64,000 nucleotides of DNA from Gnetum montanum (lineage: Eukaryota; Streptophyta; Gnetopsida; Gnetales; Gnetaceae). The translations under genes and the position numbers were made by a program. Position 1 is the stretch's first letter. The number at the start of each line of letters is the position of its first letter. Location: contig MNCI01034286.1 in the NCBI GenBank assembly GCA_015680685.1, forward strand, positions 80,223 to 144,222, given 5' to 3'. This document shows, in pieces, positions 49,279 to 61,597 of the stretch. The notes beneath the pieces are model-generated. The model saw only the letters and a list, made by a program, of their open reading frames with translations, had not been told where the DNA came from and did no database searches.

Positions 49279-49926
49279 CTCTTTTATATATGAAAAATGG
49301 GAAAAGAGGATGTTGGAACTAAAAATAGTTTGATTATAAGTACACTCCAAGGCACATACATAACATGACATTTTACAAGAATTATAGAGACATATAATGA
49401 TGTCTAAGTATTACCTAAATTAACAACCTTTTGCTTGCAAATTCTTGCAATATATAATAAAATACCAACGTAAAACAAACCATATAAACATAAAATAGAT
49501 TTTTTTTAAGGAAGTAATAACGAAAGAAAAAGTGGTCTTACACCATGTCTTTGTAAGTTGAATGGTAGCAAATTCTTTGAGTAAGCTCATTCTTAGAGAT
49601 GTATGTATGCCTCATGTCAACACCTTGGGGATACATAGGATTTGATTGCATATATGATCATTGATGCTTGTAGAGGAATAAACAAAAGGATGAGGCATTT
49701 ACATTGTCATCTTGGTGTAAGTTAAGACGAAGTCTCTACATGAAGTTTAAGTATGGATGATCTCACAATATATACTAGCCTAATTATTGAAGCCAGATGT
49801 GAGAGGTTCTTGTAACAATATGAAAAACTTAAGTTAATTACTCAGGAAGTAATTGAACCATGATTCACAAGACATATGATTGGATAATGACATACATTCA
49901 TAATTGAGATTCCCTACCATAACATG

Positions 49927-50749
49927 TGATGAGCAGCAAAGTATCCCTATGCTCAACCATACAAATATGAGCGTTCACGTATGATCCAGTTGAATTCCAA
50001 GGACCAAGTGCTTATGCACTTTTTTGGAACAAGGATGGGTTAGTCAATCATTTTCTTCCCAAGCTTACTTGTATAGCACGATTGTATGATTAAGTAAACT
50101 TGAGGTATATGATTTTTATATATTTTTATGTTTTATGGCCTGATGCTACAAAGGGAGGAGAGAGATAACTAAGTAACTAATTTAATTTAACTACTCAACT
50201 ATGCTTTTAACTAGTCTTAAAACTAGTATCTATTCTCACTTTCCGTACACATCCTGAACTAGTGCAACACTATTGGGATTACCAAACGCTAATCGTTACT
50301 GGGTTACCAAGTGTTACACACCTACTCGAAGTAATCGTACTGAGTGTGCTTACTTATAAGAGTTATAGGGTGAGAAAGAGAGAACATTCCTTAACTAAGG
50401 AAAGAATTAAATAACTACAATTAACATTAATTAATCTATTTTGGATTATGCAAGGCTTATCACAAAGTTCATGTTTATTACTGTACACCAGGTCTGCTTA
50501 GGTACAAAATGCTCGAATGAGGATCCATTCACTTTATGACTCCTACTACAGGCATGCAAAAATAATTCTAACTCTAAGAGGAAGAAAAGGGAAGACTTCG
50601 GGTAAAGGTCTAACTAATCTCTTCAAACCAAGTGCACCCACTCTTATTTATAGGCGACAAGACAGGCCTTAATATCGAATGCCCAACATCGCTTGGAAGG
50701 CCCTGATATCGCATACTTGATATCGCAGATGCGATATCGTAGTTCATCA
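49927..50749 (-). repeat. 3' LTR of element C
   Basis: 823 bp; plus orientation starts TGATGAGCAGC and ends AGTTCATCA. It contains the shared blocks CTCAACCATAC, AACAAGGATGGGTT and TACCAAG and a GATATC array at 50690-50745. Confidence 0.88.
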
Positions 50750-50763
50750 TACCCCCAAAATTG
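50750..50763 (-). other. Polypurine tract of element C
   Basis: Minus-strand CAATTTTGGGGGTA directly precedes the TGATGAACT start of the 3' LTR. It matches the position and G-run of the tract in A and D. Confidence 0.72.
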
Positions 50764-50904
50764 AATGAAAACTTGTCCTCAAGTTCCTTACAAAATATTG
50801 GGAAGGTATGGGATTATAGAATAAATGAGAATTGACAATAACAAGAAATAACATACTCAAAGTGCCCAGTGAACGAATCGACAAACATATTACAACATTG
50901 GTGT

Positions 50905-51132
50905 TCACACCCTTTGTGGTGAATATTGTACATAGATGACATCTAGACCCTCATCCGATAGCTTGAAGAGAAAGAAAAGAAAATGAGGTGCATTGCTATC
51001 GACGTCATGATTTTCCCTTTCGTTGTTTATCCATAGCCATGCAACCAAACTTGTTCCCAACGTAAACGCTCCAAGTCCAATCCATCCCAAGTGCTTCCTC
51101 CTATCCTAGTTCATTGTTCGTGTAATCACCAT
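50905..51132 (-). pseudogene. Small ORF of element C, one stop compared with B
   Basis: Starting at the ATG matching that of B, it reads MVITRTMN, a TAG where B has TGG, then RRKHLGWIGLGAFTLG, GTSLVAWLWINNE and ends QYSPQRV. The part after the stop is open from 51090. See the ORF at 36628-36858 for the comparison. Confidence 0.28.
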
Positions 51133-52626
51133 CTACACACACAACACAATCACGAATGAGTAAGGATAGGTAAGCCACAATGTAGTTGATATGTTACCTT
51201 GATATAAAGCACATTGGCTAAGTTGTGGTTATGGCAAAAACTAGGTTAGAGGTTTATCACTGATAACTACTCAAGGTGTAGGGGTGATACAAGTAGTGGA
51301 ATGGAAAAATTTGTGACAAGGTCCCCACAACTAAGAGTGAGCCTCCGATAGCAATAGGATGGAAAAGTATAGGGGACAAATAAAATGGGAAAAATAACAA
51401 CGGTGATGCCAATAAAATGGATGTCATGGATTGGGATGAAATGAGAAATTTCTGATTGCAAAAAATGTTTAAGGAGAAGAACTTAACATTGCATCATAAA
51501 GGAATGTCAGTGGGTCCTCCCCAAAGAAGGCTCATGCCTTTTATGCCCTAACAAACCCCCAAACCAAAGAGTCCATAGGATCTAGGGATGACATATGGAA
51601 ATGATGTTTAAAGACTTACACACCAGAATTTACCAAGGAAAAACAATGTATTAACAAAAATATAGACTAATCATAAAACTGGTAATGAGGTGGGAAATGG
51701 GAAGAAATATGGAGAGTAGAAAATGGAATGGAATCCCAAGAGCAAGGTTTTGTAAAGTCCCTTTTGTATTTTATGGTTAAGGTGACTCAGTAGAACTCAT
51801 TCTAAAGCCAGACTCAAACCAATCACATTCGGTGACCTCTCATCAATACACTTGACCAATCCATCCTCTTGAAGCAATAAGAATGCTTTTCCAAAGAGTC
51901 ACCACCATTCTAAGGAGAGAAAGATAGAGAAGCAATAAGTGAGTAAGGGCCTTAGTTAGATGGAACTTTTAGGCATGGGTAACACATCTTGTCAATGCCA
52001 TAACCAGTGCTTGTAGCCCATATTTCTTTATTATGTCTAAGGGGTGTGCTTTGAATTCTCACAAGTTCTTTTTTTTTTTTGTGCATGAGAACCAGACCAT
52101 GTAAAGACTTATTTTTATTCACTTAGCTTCCTCATATTTGATCAATGGCAGAATGGCAAAAAATCCACAAAAAGCATCCAAGTACCCAAGAGAATATCTA
52201 GCATAGCTAGCACAAGTGCATCGAATCCCCTTGAAGTCACATCCTTTTCAACCATTGAGTCCTTCCTCAATTTGAAGAATACCAAGCCACCAATTCATTA
52301 ATAAGTTTATTTAGAAAAAGGGAGAGTACAGTTCTAAAACCAAGGGAGACCATAGAGTTGAATGGATGAATGGGTGACGTGAACTCATTGCCTATTTTAT
52401 CAAAAGAACCATTTCTTAATATCAACATTGAAAATCAAAGGTAGAAACCAAACATTAGCAATCAACACTATTATAGTACAATCCACCATCATGAGCACTT
52501 ATTATATGATGAATGAAAGTAAGTCAAACAAAGAAATAGTAAAAATGATAACGATGGTGTAAAAAAAAGTAAATATGAAAAAATGTGTAAAATAAAAATA
52601 GAAAAGGAACTAAGGGCTTTGAATGG
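51133..52626 (-). other. 3' non-coding region of element C
   Basis: Matches B 36859-38355. It includes the block shared with the A spacer (51480-52060; for example CATGAGCCTTCTTTGGGGAG on the minus strand). A T-run lies at 52068-52080 in plus orientation. Confidence 0.6.
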
Positions 52627-55600
52627 TTAGCATTGGTGGCCATCTCCCCCACACCTAAGGTGGTAGGAGGCAATCCAAAATAGGGAGCAAGGTTGTCCAC
52701 CAACAAAGGTAGCATTGGTACTAGCTTTCCTAGGCTCATGGAAAGGTTTGGTTTGTTGGATGTTGACTAATAGTTTCTTGTCTGGGCTCTCAGGTTTGTA
52801 AATCATCATGGCCCTTGAAGGAAAAGTTACATGAATGATATAAGGTCCTTCCCATAGTGTTTGAAATTTAGTTCATTGTGGCACATGTGTGGTATTTCAA
52901 TAGAGAACCTTATCTCCTTGTTGATATTTAACTTTCCTAATCCTTTGGTCATGATTTGTTTATTAAAGGCCTTATGCAATTCATTAGATGATAGGTCAGC
53001 TAATCGATTCTCATCTAGCAAGCTAAGGATCATTAATCATTCCTTTTGTGCTAGATCAAGGTCAAGGTTGAGATCACATGTCGTGGATAGTGTATGAAGT
53101 CTTGCTTGAATAGGGAGCGTTGGAAGTTTACCGTACACTAACTCATAGGGAGAGTATCCTATAGAGAGTTTCCATGTGGAGTGGTATGCCCAAAGAGCAT
53201 CGTTCAATTTGGTGCTCCAATCTCTCCTATACTTGCTAATAGTTCTTATCAATATCCTTGTAATCTTTCTATTGGTGACCTGGTCTTGACCATTTGCTTG
53301 ATGGTGGTATGGTGTAGTCAGTTTGTGCTTAACCCTTAAGCGTTGCATTAATTTCCAAAAAGTCACACCTATGAAGTGTGTACCATTGTCTAAAATAAGT
53401 GTACGTAGCATGCCAAACTTGTTTATGACTTGTTTTTGAACAAATCGTGCAATTGTAGATGATGTACAATCCTTAACGATGGCTGCTTCTACTCAATCTG
53501 TAAAGTAGTCAATGGCAACAATGATGTAGGCTTTTCCATTGGACATTGGAGTAATAGGCCCCATAAAATTAATTCCCCAAATATCGAAGGGTTCTAAAGG
53601 TTGAATCCACTATTATGGACCCTCCATTCTAGCAATCATTCCCCCATCATGTTGACAATGCTCACAAGATTGGAAAAAAATGATAGGCATCCCAAAACAA
53701 TGTAGGCCAATAATATCCTACAAGCAAGATTTTAATGGTTGTTCATCTCCCAATGTAATGACCCTTGTGAGCATCTTGGAGAACTTAGAATTGATCCACC
53801 TTGGGAACACACCATCGGGACATACTTTATAAAGTTTCCCATTGATCTCCATAAAATACTTGGCTCGGTGAAGAAACTATTGTTTCTTTTTAATGTCTAA
53901 CCCTTGTGGTGTTTGTTGTGTAAGAAGATAGGTGAGAATACTACTATACCAGTTTGTCTCCATGGTTAATTGATTAGTTACTACACCTTCAAAGATGAGT
54001 TCATTAGGGAAATGATCAAAGAGTGGATATTCATCCTCTTTGTTGTCCCATCGCAACCGAGATACATGATCAGCAACTATGTTCTCAGTGCCTTTATGAT
54101 CAATCATTGTAAGATCGAACTCTTGTAAGATTACGAGCCATCATATGATGCAAGAGCTCACTGTTGGTTTATTCATTAGGAACCTTATTGCACTATGATC
54201 TATATGTACAAATACCTTATAACTTAATACATAGTACCTAAATTTTTCTAGTGCAAACACTACAGCCATTAATTCTTTCTCTATTGTAGTATAGTTAAGT
54301 TGTGCACTAGAAATACTCCTACTTACACAGTGAATGTAATAAGGATGTTTTTGGTCATCTAACTCTATAAGTACAGCTCCTAAGGCATAGTTGGACATGT
54401 CAGTCATTATGTGGAATGGTCTAGACAAGTCAAGAGCTTATAGAATGGGTGTTTCTACAAGCTTCTATTTCAAAGTTTGAAAAGCTAGTTCGCATTCCCT
54501 AGTCCATTCGAAAGGTACGTCCTTTTTCATTAGTTAAACCAATGGTTGTGCAACCTTTGAAAATTTTCCAATAAATCATCTGTAGTAGATAGTGTGTCTA
54601 AGGAATGACCGAATATCTTTTACAGTTTCAGGTTGCCAAGTGATTCCTTTGATGATTTTAATCTTTTCGGGGTCTACCTCTATCTCTCTTTGCGAAATCT
54701 TATGCCCTAATACGATGCCTTCTTGGACCATTAAATGGCTTTTTTGCTAGTTGAGCCTTAATTTGGTTTCTACACACCACTTTAGTACTTGCTCTAACCG
54801 ATCCAAGGCTTGATCAAAGTTCTCTTCATAAGTGGAGAAGTCGTTCATGAAGACTTCCACACCATTTCCTATCTGCTGCTAGAATATGCTTAGAACTAAT
54901 TGTTGAAATGTTATAGGGGCATTGCACAAGTTAAACAACATTTTTTTGTATGAAAATGTTCCCCAAGGACTAGTGAACATAGCTTTGGCTTAGTCTTTTG
55001 GGGCTATTTGAATTTGGTTGTACCCACTATACCCGTCTAGAAAACTATAGTAGCGATGCCCTGCAATGGTGTCTAAGACTTGGTTGACGAATGGCAATGG
55101 AAAGTGGTCCTTGAATGTTGCCATATTCAATAGCCTAAAATCTATACACACCCTCCATTTACCTCCCTTCTTAGATACAATAACTAAGGGACTAACCCAT
55201 TCACTATTAGCACTGGGGTATATGAACCTAGCTTTTAGAAGCTGTTCAATTTCTTCCTTAACCACTTACTTAAGCTTTGGGTTAAGTCACCTCTGTAGTT
55301 GTCATCGAGGCTTCATGGAGAGATGTGTAAATTTTTTGTTGGCATATCCTAGGATCTATTCCAATTAATTCAAAATATGACAAGTGAAGGCTTTCGACCA
55401 TTTTTTATTACTTTCAGCAGTCTCTCTTTTTGTTGAGGAGCAAGCCTAGCGTTAATAATTACCAATTTTCCATTCTTGAGAAACGTGTATTCCATACCGA
55501 TGGGCAATGGTTTTAACTCAAGAGGCTCCTACTTAAACTTATCAGGGATTTCCAACTTCCCCCAATTGATATTTTCAATGTCAAGACTTGGAAGTTGGCC

Positions 55601-56260
55601 ATGGGCTTGCTCTAATGTGTCTATGCTATTAATGTAAGTGCAAGTCAAACCCTCAATTGGTTCCATGCATATAGTTGAACTACTCTCTTGATCAGCTATT
55701 AGCCACTGGTTGCCCTCTTGTCTTGTGGATGCTACATACAGGCATCTTTGTATATTAGCCACTTGTGCACACTGATTGCATGTAGGCAATGTTAAACATT
55801 GTATAAACCATAACTTCTGCACACAATTACACCCTGTGTCATTATATGCGATGCATGGAAATTTCTTCTTCTTGATCTTTCCAAATGTATTTTCTTTTGA
55901 TATTTCCAAGGAAAGATCACAGATTCCTAGGTGTGTGTCAATTATGCTTATCCATGCTCTTCCCATTATGATTGGGAAGTCCCCCTTACCATTGTTCACT
56001 TAAATCACTAGGAAGTCAGCTAGATATGATCATCCACAAATAGTGGTGATAATGTCCTCCATTAGTCCTAATGAGACAGTGATGGACTAGTTGTCCAACT
56101 CTAAATGAATGTTACTCTTTTTTAATGGAGGTAGGTTCTAGGCTTTGTACATTTCTTAAGAGATCAAGTTGACACCAGAACTTGAATCCAAAAGAGCTTT
56201 GCACGGTTTGTTCCCAACGATCTGTAGATATATAAGAGGACTCCTAGGATTATGGAATTT
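52627..56260 (-). pseudogene. pol: pol of element C (protease, RT, RNase H, integrase)
   Basis: The protease site at 56181-56189 reads LLDSSSGVNLIS, Gly replaced by Ser. The frame 55999-55529 (156 codons) joins protease to RT. RT at 54840-55270 has SEWVSPLVIVSKKGGKWRV, FPLPFVNQVLDTIAGHRYY and FLDGYSGYNQIQIAPKD. The catalytic box is FMND near 54850. RNase H at 54141-54428 has MTDMSNYALGAVL and ELMAVVFALEKFRYYVL. Integrase at 53037-53650 has [12 protein letters not shown] (first Asp now Asn), ILDNGTHF and QDQVTNRKI (Glu now Gln). TAA at 52629-52627 ends it (GGDGHQC). At least a dozen stops in total; long open pieces remain because many stretches are still in frame. Confidence 0.88.
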
Positions 56261-56929
56261 ACTAGGAAGATGGCCAAATTTTATCCAATTTGTAATGACA
56301 TGAGTTAACATGACTGTATGCGTTGAATGTGGCCTTTTGGTTGAAGGAAGTTCTGAAATTTTGATTGGTGATGAGGCATTTGAAGAATTAGCTTCTTGTG
56401 ACTATAAGGACTTGGTTGGACTGTTGGTTCTAAAGAAAGGTCTATTCTTTGTGTGATTTTTTGAACCAATAGTAGGGTGAGAATTAGTAGCCCTTGTAGT
56501 GTTTCATTGTTGTAGCTAGGCAGGGAGCTCACCCTGCATGGTTGGAGCAGGTGGTAATGGAGTTAAGGGTGGAAGAGATGCAGTCGAATGAGAAGGATGG
56601 TATATTTGTGGAACATCACCCCTAGGAGAAGGAGTTCTATAATACTCATGTGTTTGGGAGTGAGGTTGAGGGGTGACGTAACCAGTAGAGTCACGTGGAG
56701 AGATTGGCTACTACACGTAATATCCATATGGGTTAGGTTAACGATAAGGATATTGTTGTTGTGGTGGTGGCATTCCCCATGATTGTGGGTGCTGCCACTA
56801 TTGATACTGCTTAGTTGGTTTTAGTGGAATTCCACTTGGATAATACGTTAAGGATTGTTGGAACTATCTTGGGTTACCTTGGGGATAAGATAACCTTCAG
56901 GGTGTTTACCTTCTATTCAATCGTGGGTT

Positions 56930-58846
56930 CAGTGCATACATCCTAGACTCCTGCAGATGTGAGATTACAGGGCAACATCCCTTGGGATGGTCGTATTGGC
57001 ATATCTCGCATCCACTATCATTGTCTGTATCTGAATCCACAACCTCTTCGATGATGGCAACTTTTCCCTTACCCTTGTTATGTGCATATTCCGCTTCCCT
57101 CTTTTTTCTCTTTTCCCATTCACTACCTTGCTCTCTAGATTGCTCTACTATTTTGAGAATGGTTTGAAATCTATTATCTAGGGAGTCCCACATTTGGTCT
57201 ACCTTTTCCGACACTTCCAATGCCAATGTTTGAATAGGCAAAGTTTTCCTATTCACCATCTCTTTGAGTGGTGACTCTTCTTCATCCTCACAAAATCTTA
57301 CTCCCTTCTTTCGGAGAGAAGGACCTCTGTTATATTCCTCCGCACTCTCTCTTTTCCTTAGGTTACCTTCCTCTTTAGCAACTTGCTCTAATAATCTTTA
57401 TACTTGATGGGTCCTAATCTCAGATAGCCTTCCTTGGGCATATGTACCAAGGGTTCTTTGTGTTTCATGCCTAAGCCCATCTACGATATGGCGTAGTTGA
57501 TCCCTCTGTGAATAACCATGGCTAGGACAACGATGTAACAATGCATAATATCAGCCCATGGCAGCATCCAAGGGTTCATGCCCTCCTTGTTTCTATCCTT
57601 GGATTTTCTTTCGTAGGTTAGACACTCTAGAGTATGTTTGGTACTTATCGTTGAACAATTCTAACATGGTACTCCACCTATGAATGGATTCTAGTTCTAA
57701 GGACCAGTACTAGCTCTCCGCTTCTTTGACTAGTATCCATGGGAACAACTTTAGTTTTTGCCATTCATTTTCTATGTTTTGTAAGGCACATGCATCATGG
57801 AATGCTTGTAGATGATTTTGAGGATCAACGTTGTATCCTCCTTCAAATCGTGGGATGTTGTTCATGTTTAATCTCTTGATCCTACTATCTTTTTGGTGCC
57901 TTGTTGGGATTTTAATAGCCACAATTATGTTTAGCATACTTCGAGTAGCAAGTAGGGGTTCATTGTGATCATTCCTTCTATGGTGTCTATGATGCCTATG
58001 TTGTTCCCTACTCTCCCTTCTTCTGTGCCATGATTCTCTAGAGTGCCCTCGTCCCCTTTCTTGACTATTTTGTCTATGACTCCCATTTTGCCTACCCTTA
58101 TCCTCATGGTCTTTTTCTTTGTGACTTCATCTAGATCCTTAAGGAGAGGGTGAAGGAGATGATAAAGGTGAAGAAGGAGGAGAATCATTACCATGACGAT
58201 GCCTGCCACCTTCTCTTCAATGGTCACAGCCTTGATCGCAGTTACGATTGGAATGTCCATCTTTGTCGTGTGTTCATCTTCCTTTTTCAAACCCTTTGTG
58301 TCTGTCGGTACCAAAATCTGGGTTATGGATAGTTGAGTGAAGATTCTGATACACAACCCCTTGACTGAAGTCAACAGGAGGAACATCATTGTGTGGGCGA
58401 CTGCCTAAGGCAAGTTCACCACCCTCGTTTTCACTTAGGACATGTGGGACATTCTACGACAACTTCCCCTTCATGGATTCATAACGTCTCTCCTATTGTA
58501 AATCCCTTTGACGTTGTGCCTTCGTGGGTTGATACTCTCTCAAGTCATGATCATGCACAACATACTCTACCTATAAGTGTTACATACCAATTTGTGTGAG
58601 ATCATGAAGAAGCATGCTTGAAACAGAGTGATCAAAAGGTAATACTATGTTACCTTCTAAATCACGCCAACACATCTGTTCATCCTAGTGGAGGATAAAG
58701 ATAAAGTTTGGTATATACTCATTGGGATGAATGTATACCACATGAAACTATTGAGGGACTGGCAGATTATCATGTGTACTACGCCTCCAATTGTTCCTTG
58801 TATCAAACCTAGGCAGTGAAACACTTTCATACGAAAAAGAAGACAT
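56930..58846 (-). pseudogene. gag: gag of element C
   Basis: ATG at 58846-58844 (MSSFSYESVSLPRFD). N-terminal VVYIHPNEYIPNF, then ENEGGELALGS, a charged Arg/His/Ser/Asp region (SHKEKDHEDKGRQ, RRRESREQHRHHRHHRR), the capsid core with IPRFEGGYNVDPQNHLQ, FHDACALQNIENEW and KYQTYSRV-like ending, a Lys/Glu helix (57120-57250) and the zinc knuckle at 56972-57010 (CEICQYDHPKGCC), followed by SHLQESRMYALNPRL. Several stops and shifts lie in the first half; 57259-56906 is open. Confidence 0.82.
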
Positions 58847-58970
58847 AATTGTTTATTTAGTGTGCAATGTATTATATATTATTATTATTTTTTCCTTCTA
58901 ACCAATCCTAAGGGTTCATTCCAATGATGAGAAAGATTTCCTAAGTTCTAATTAGTGCATAATCAACAAA

Positions 58971-58990
58971 GTCCTTGGCAACAGTGCCAA
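58971..58990 (-). other. Primer binding site of element C (tRNA-Asp type)
   Basis: Minus-strand TTGGCACTGTTGCCAAGGAC follows the LTR directly and agrees with the tRNA-Asp site at 16 of 20 positions. Confidence 0.72.
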
Positions 58991-59813
58991 TGATGAGTGG
59001 CAAGGTATTCCTACCCTCAACCATACGGATACGAGTGTCCATGCACAATCTGGTCAAATTCCAAGGACTAAGTGCTTATGCGCTTTTGTGGAACAAGGAT
59101 GGGTTAGTCAATCATTGTCTTCCCAAGCTTACGTGTATAGCATGATTGTATGGTTAAGTAAACTTGAGGTATATGATTTTTATATATTTTTATGTTTTAT
59201 GGCCTAATGCTACAAAGGGGGGAGAGAGATAACTAAGTAACTAATTTAATTTAACTACTCAATTATTTTTTTAACTAGTCCTAACACTAGCATCCACTCT
59301 CACTTTTCGTACACATCCTGAACTAGTGCAACACTATTGGGATTACCAAACACTAATCGTTACTAGGTTACCAAGTGTTACACACATGCTCACAGTAATT
59401 GTATTGAGTGTGCTTACTTATGAGAGTTATAAGGTGAGAGAGAGAGAACATTAATTAACTAAGAAAAGCATTAAATAATTGTAATTAACATTAATTAATC
59501 TATTCTAGATGCTACAAGGTTTATCACAAAGTTCATCTTTATTGCCGTACATAAGGTGTGCTCAGGTACACAATGCTCGAATGAGGATCCGTTCACTTTA
59601 TGACTTCTACTATGGGCACGCAGAAATAATTCTAACTTTGAGAGGAAGAAAAGGTAAGAGTTTAGGTAAGGGTCTAACTAATCTCTTCAAACCAAGTGCA
59701 CCCACTCTTATTTATAGGTGACAAGACAAGCCCCGATATTGGATGCCCGATATCGCTTGGAAGGCCCCGATATCGCATACCCGATATCACGAATTTGATA
59801 TCGCAATTCATCA
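58991..59813 (-). repeat. 5' LTR of element C
   Basis: 823 bp; plus orientation starts TGATGAGTGG and ends CAATTCATCA, followed by the target duplication ACATG. The minus-strand TATA box is at 59716-59709. U3 at 59735-59805 has five spaced GATATC or GATATTGG units. Confidence 0.9.
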
Positions 59814-59861
59814 ACATGTGTTTTTGATATTGTGTGTGTTGTTTGGATGATAATTAAAAGG

Positions 59862-60065
59862 ATTGAATAATGAGATGCTAGCCTAGTGGTATGAGTCTCG
59901 ACCTAGTAACCCTAGGTCACAGGTTTGTTTCTACTAGGTAGCATTAAGTTATAAGCTTCTATAAATCTTAAGATGTACCTATGTTTCACTTATTTCAAGT
60001 TCCAACACCCTCAGCACCCTCCCCCATCTTCCTCTCCCCACCACCTCCCTGCCCCTCCCTTCTCA
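59862..60065 (+). mobile_element. SINE-like element 1 with C-rich 3' end and 12-bp target duplication
   Basis: Flanked by perfect copies of ATAATTAAAAGG (59850-59861 and 60066-60077). The 5' half is tRNA-like: A box TAGCCTAGTGG at 59879-59889 and B-box-like AGGTTTGTTTCT at 59921-59932, 32 bp apart. The 3' part contains AGCATTAAGTTATAAGC and ends in a long cytosine-rich tract (60007-60060). The element is 204 bp. The flanking duplication, length and box spacing together make a SINE very likely. Its homolog is at 49124-49278. Confidence 0.75.
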
Positions 60066-60077
60066 ATAATTAAAAGG

Positions 60078-61597
60078 GCAACTGAGTGGATCTCTATTTT
60101 TTAATACTATAGTTATTCCATATTGATGCCTTTGTAACCTTTGACTATGTGAAGCTACTAACCTAAAACCTAATGATATTAAAGTGAATAAAGATTTTTG
60201 GATTTCATCTATGCATTTTATTTGTAGCCAACAAAATATATTCTTTTGAGCATCAGTATAATTATGAATACCTAACATCATGTGTAATAAATGAGAGGTT
60301 AAGTATGAATTTTGAAAATATTAGATATCCTTGGATGAATTTTATTTGATATAGCTAGGCATATTTGATTATAGAGATACTTGAATAGATTTCATTTGAT
60401 ATAATTAGGCGTCTTTGATTGAACACATCTCTAATAAGTTGGGAAGGGAAGGGAAAGGGACATCGGGAAGGACAGTTGAGGGGGAAGGGGCATGTGGGGA
60501 AGAGATGTGAGATCCCAAAACAATATTAATAATGAGTAGTTAAAATTTAAAAACTTACGATTAATACTTTGAAAAAATAAGTGAAGAAAATTAATTATTA
60601 GTAGGGAGGAATGTCCTAGTTGTAGGAAAACATGCCTTGTTGGTAGATTGAAGGCTATTTCCATATGGAACAAGGGTCGAAGAAGTGTGGAGATCTTCAT
60701 GGATTCCATTTTATTACAACCATCACCAAATAATTACATGGCCTCAATTCCTTTATGTAGTGCATCACAAGGATATGTGGGCTTGTGAAGGAGCTTTGGC
60801 TTCGATGCTTGGGCCACCACCCTTCTCTACACAACAAGGCTTAGAGCTAGATATATAAGAGTAGAAATGTGTACCTCCTTTGGAGGAATGATGTCTCTTA
60901 TGTGGTTGCTTATGCTTGTTGTAGTCATGTGCATGTATGTGTCACATTAAACTTGTCACTTATATGATTTTATGAGGCATACTTGCTACACTTCTAACCT
61001 ATGGACTAATGTGTCATATATACTTATGTTGTGAATGTTGAGGTGTAGTGCATCTTGGATTCACTTTAGATCATTTGTCTAGTTTTAGAGTCAAGGGTGA
61101 TGCCAAACGATGCTTCTCTAGAGCATTGCCATTACATTAGTCCTAACAAAATATACATCACTTTTCTACATCCATGCTTAAACTTAGGTATCTGACTCCA
61201 TTTTGTTGGGATAAGGATAGGATGATGATGCTTGAACTTAAAATAACAAAAATATTTGAGATAGAGAGTTATAGCTTAATACTAATATTTTCATTGAAGT
61301 AAGAAAGTGGTCTTGTAGAAGATCTTCCTCTCATCACTTGTTATTGATCTTATATTAAGAACCTTTACCATCAATTATAGCTTTGCTTCTTATACTAGTT
61401 TTAAGCTTTGAATTACTAGTATTCTTGTTAGACAAGGGAAATTTTTCCTTACGAGCTATTTTGTTCAGGTTGCATAGTACTTTTCTAATACTAATAAAAA
61501 TGTACATCAGAACTTCTATATTCTTTGAATTCTTTATTGCTATTTAATCATTCCTATCATTGATATTAACTTGATTTTTCATATTTTTAGCTTTATA
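60078..61597. other. Stretch between SINE 1 and element E, no gene seen
   Basis: AT-rich with a G-rich patch at 60435-60500. Frames are short (for example minus 60431-60709) and carry no family motif. Two near-copies of a ~50-bp block (ATTTGATATAGCTAGGC at about 60345 and ATTTGATATAATTAGGC at about 60395) form a short tandem duplication. Confidence 0.4.

Larger units (their letters stand above)
45595..49926. other. AT-rich stretch between B and C, with a LINE-like tail and a SINE
   Basis: Apart from the two insertions listed separately (47806-48000 and 49124-49278), I see only short frames. The piece at 46390-46560 resembles a 3' untranslated region (TGAATAAAT) but has no coding neighbour. 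46790-47650 gives scattered fragments without family motifs. Confidence 0.4.
49927..59813 (-). mobile_element. Element C: complete 9.9-kb Athila/Tat-type element, short subtype
   Basis: Flanked by a perfect 5-bp duplication, ACATG (49922-49926 and 59814-59818). Minus-strand order: 5' LTR 59813-58991, primer site, gag 58846-56930, pol to 52627, 3' region, polypurine tract, 3' LTR 50749-49927. Both LTRs are 823 bp and differ by about a tenth by eye, so the insertion is old. No ORF3. The protease DSG has become DSS, the RT box FMDD has become FMND and the integrase Glu has become Gln, besides stops, so it cannot be autonomous. It is the best reference for the structure of this subtype. Confidence 0.92.

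Noticed and set aside
59879-59932. Functional tRNA gene
   Set aside because: Only A- and B-like boxes match; no cloverleaf stem can be formed and the flanking 12-bp duplication shows an inserted SINE.
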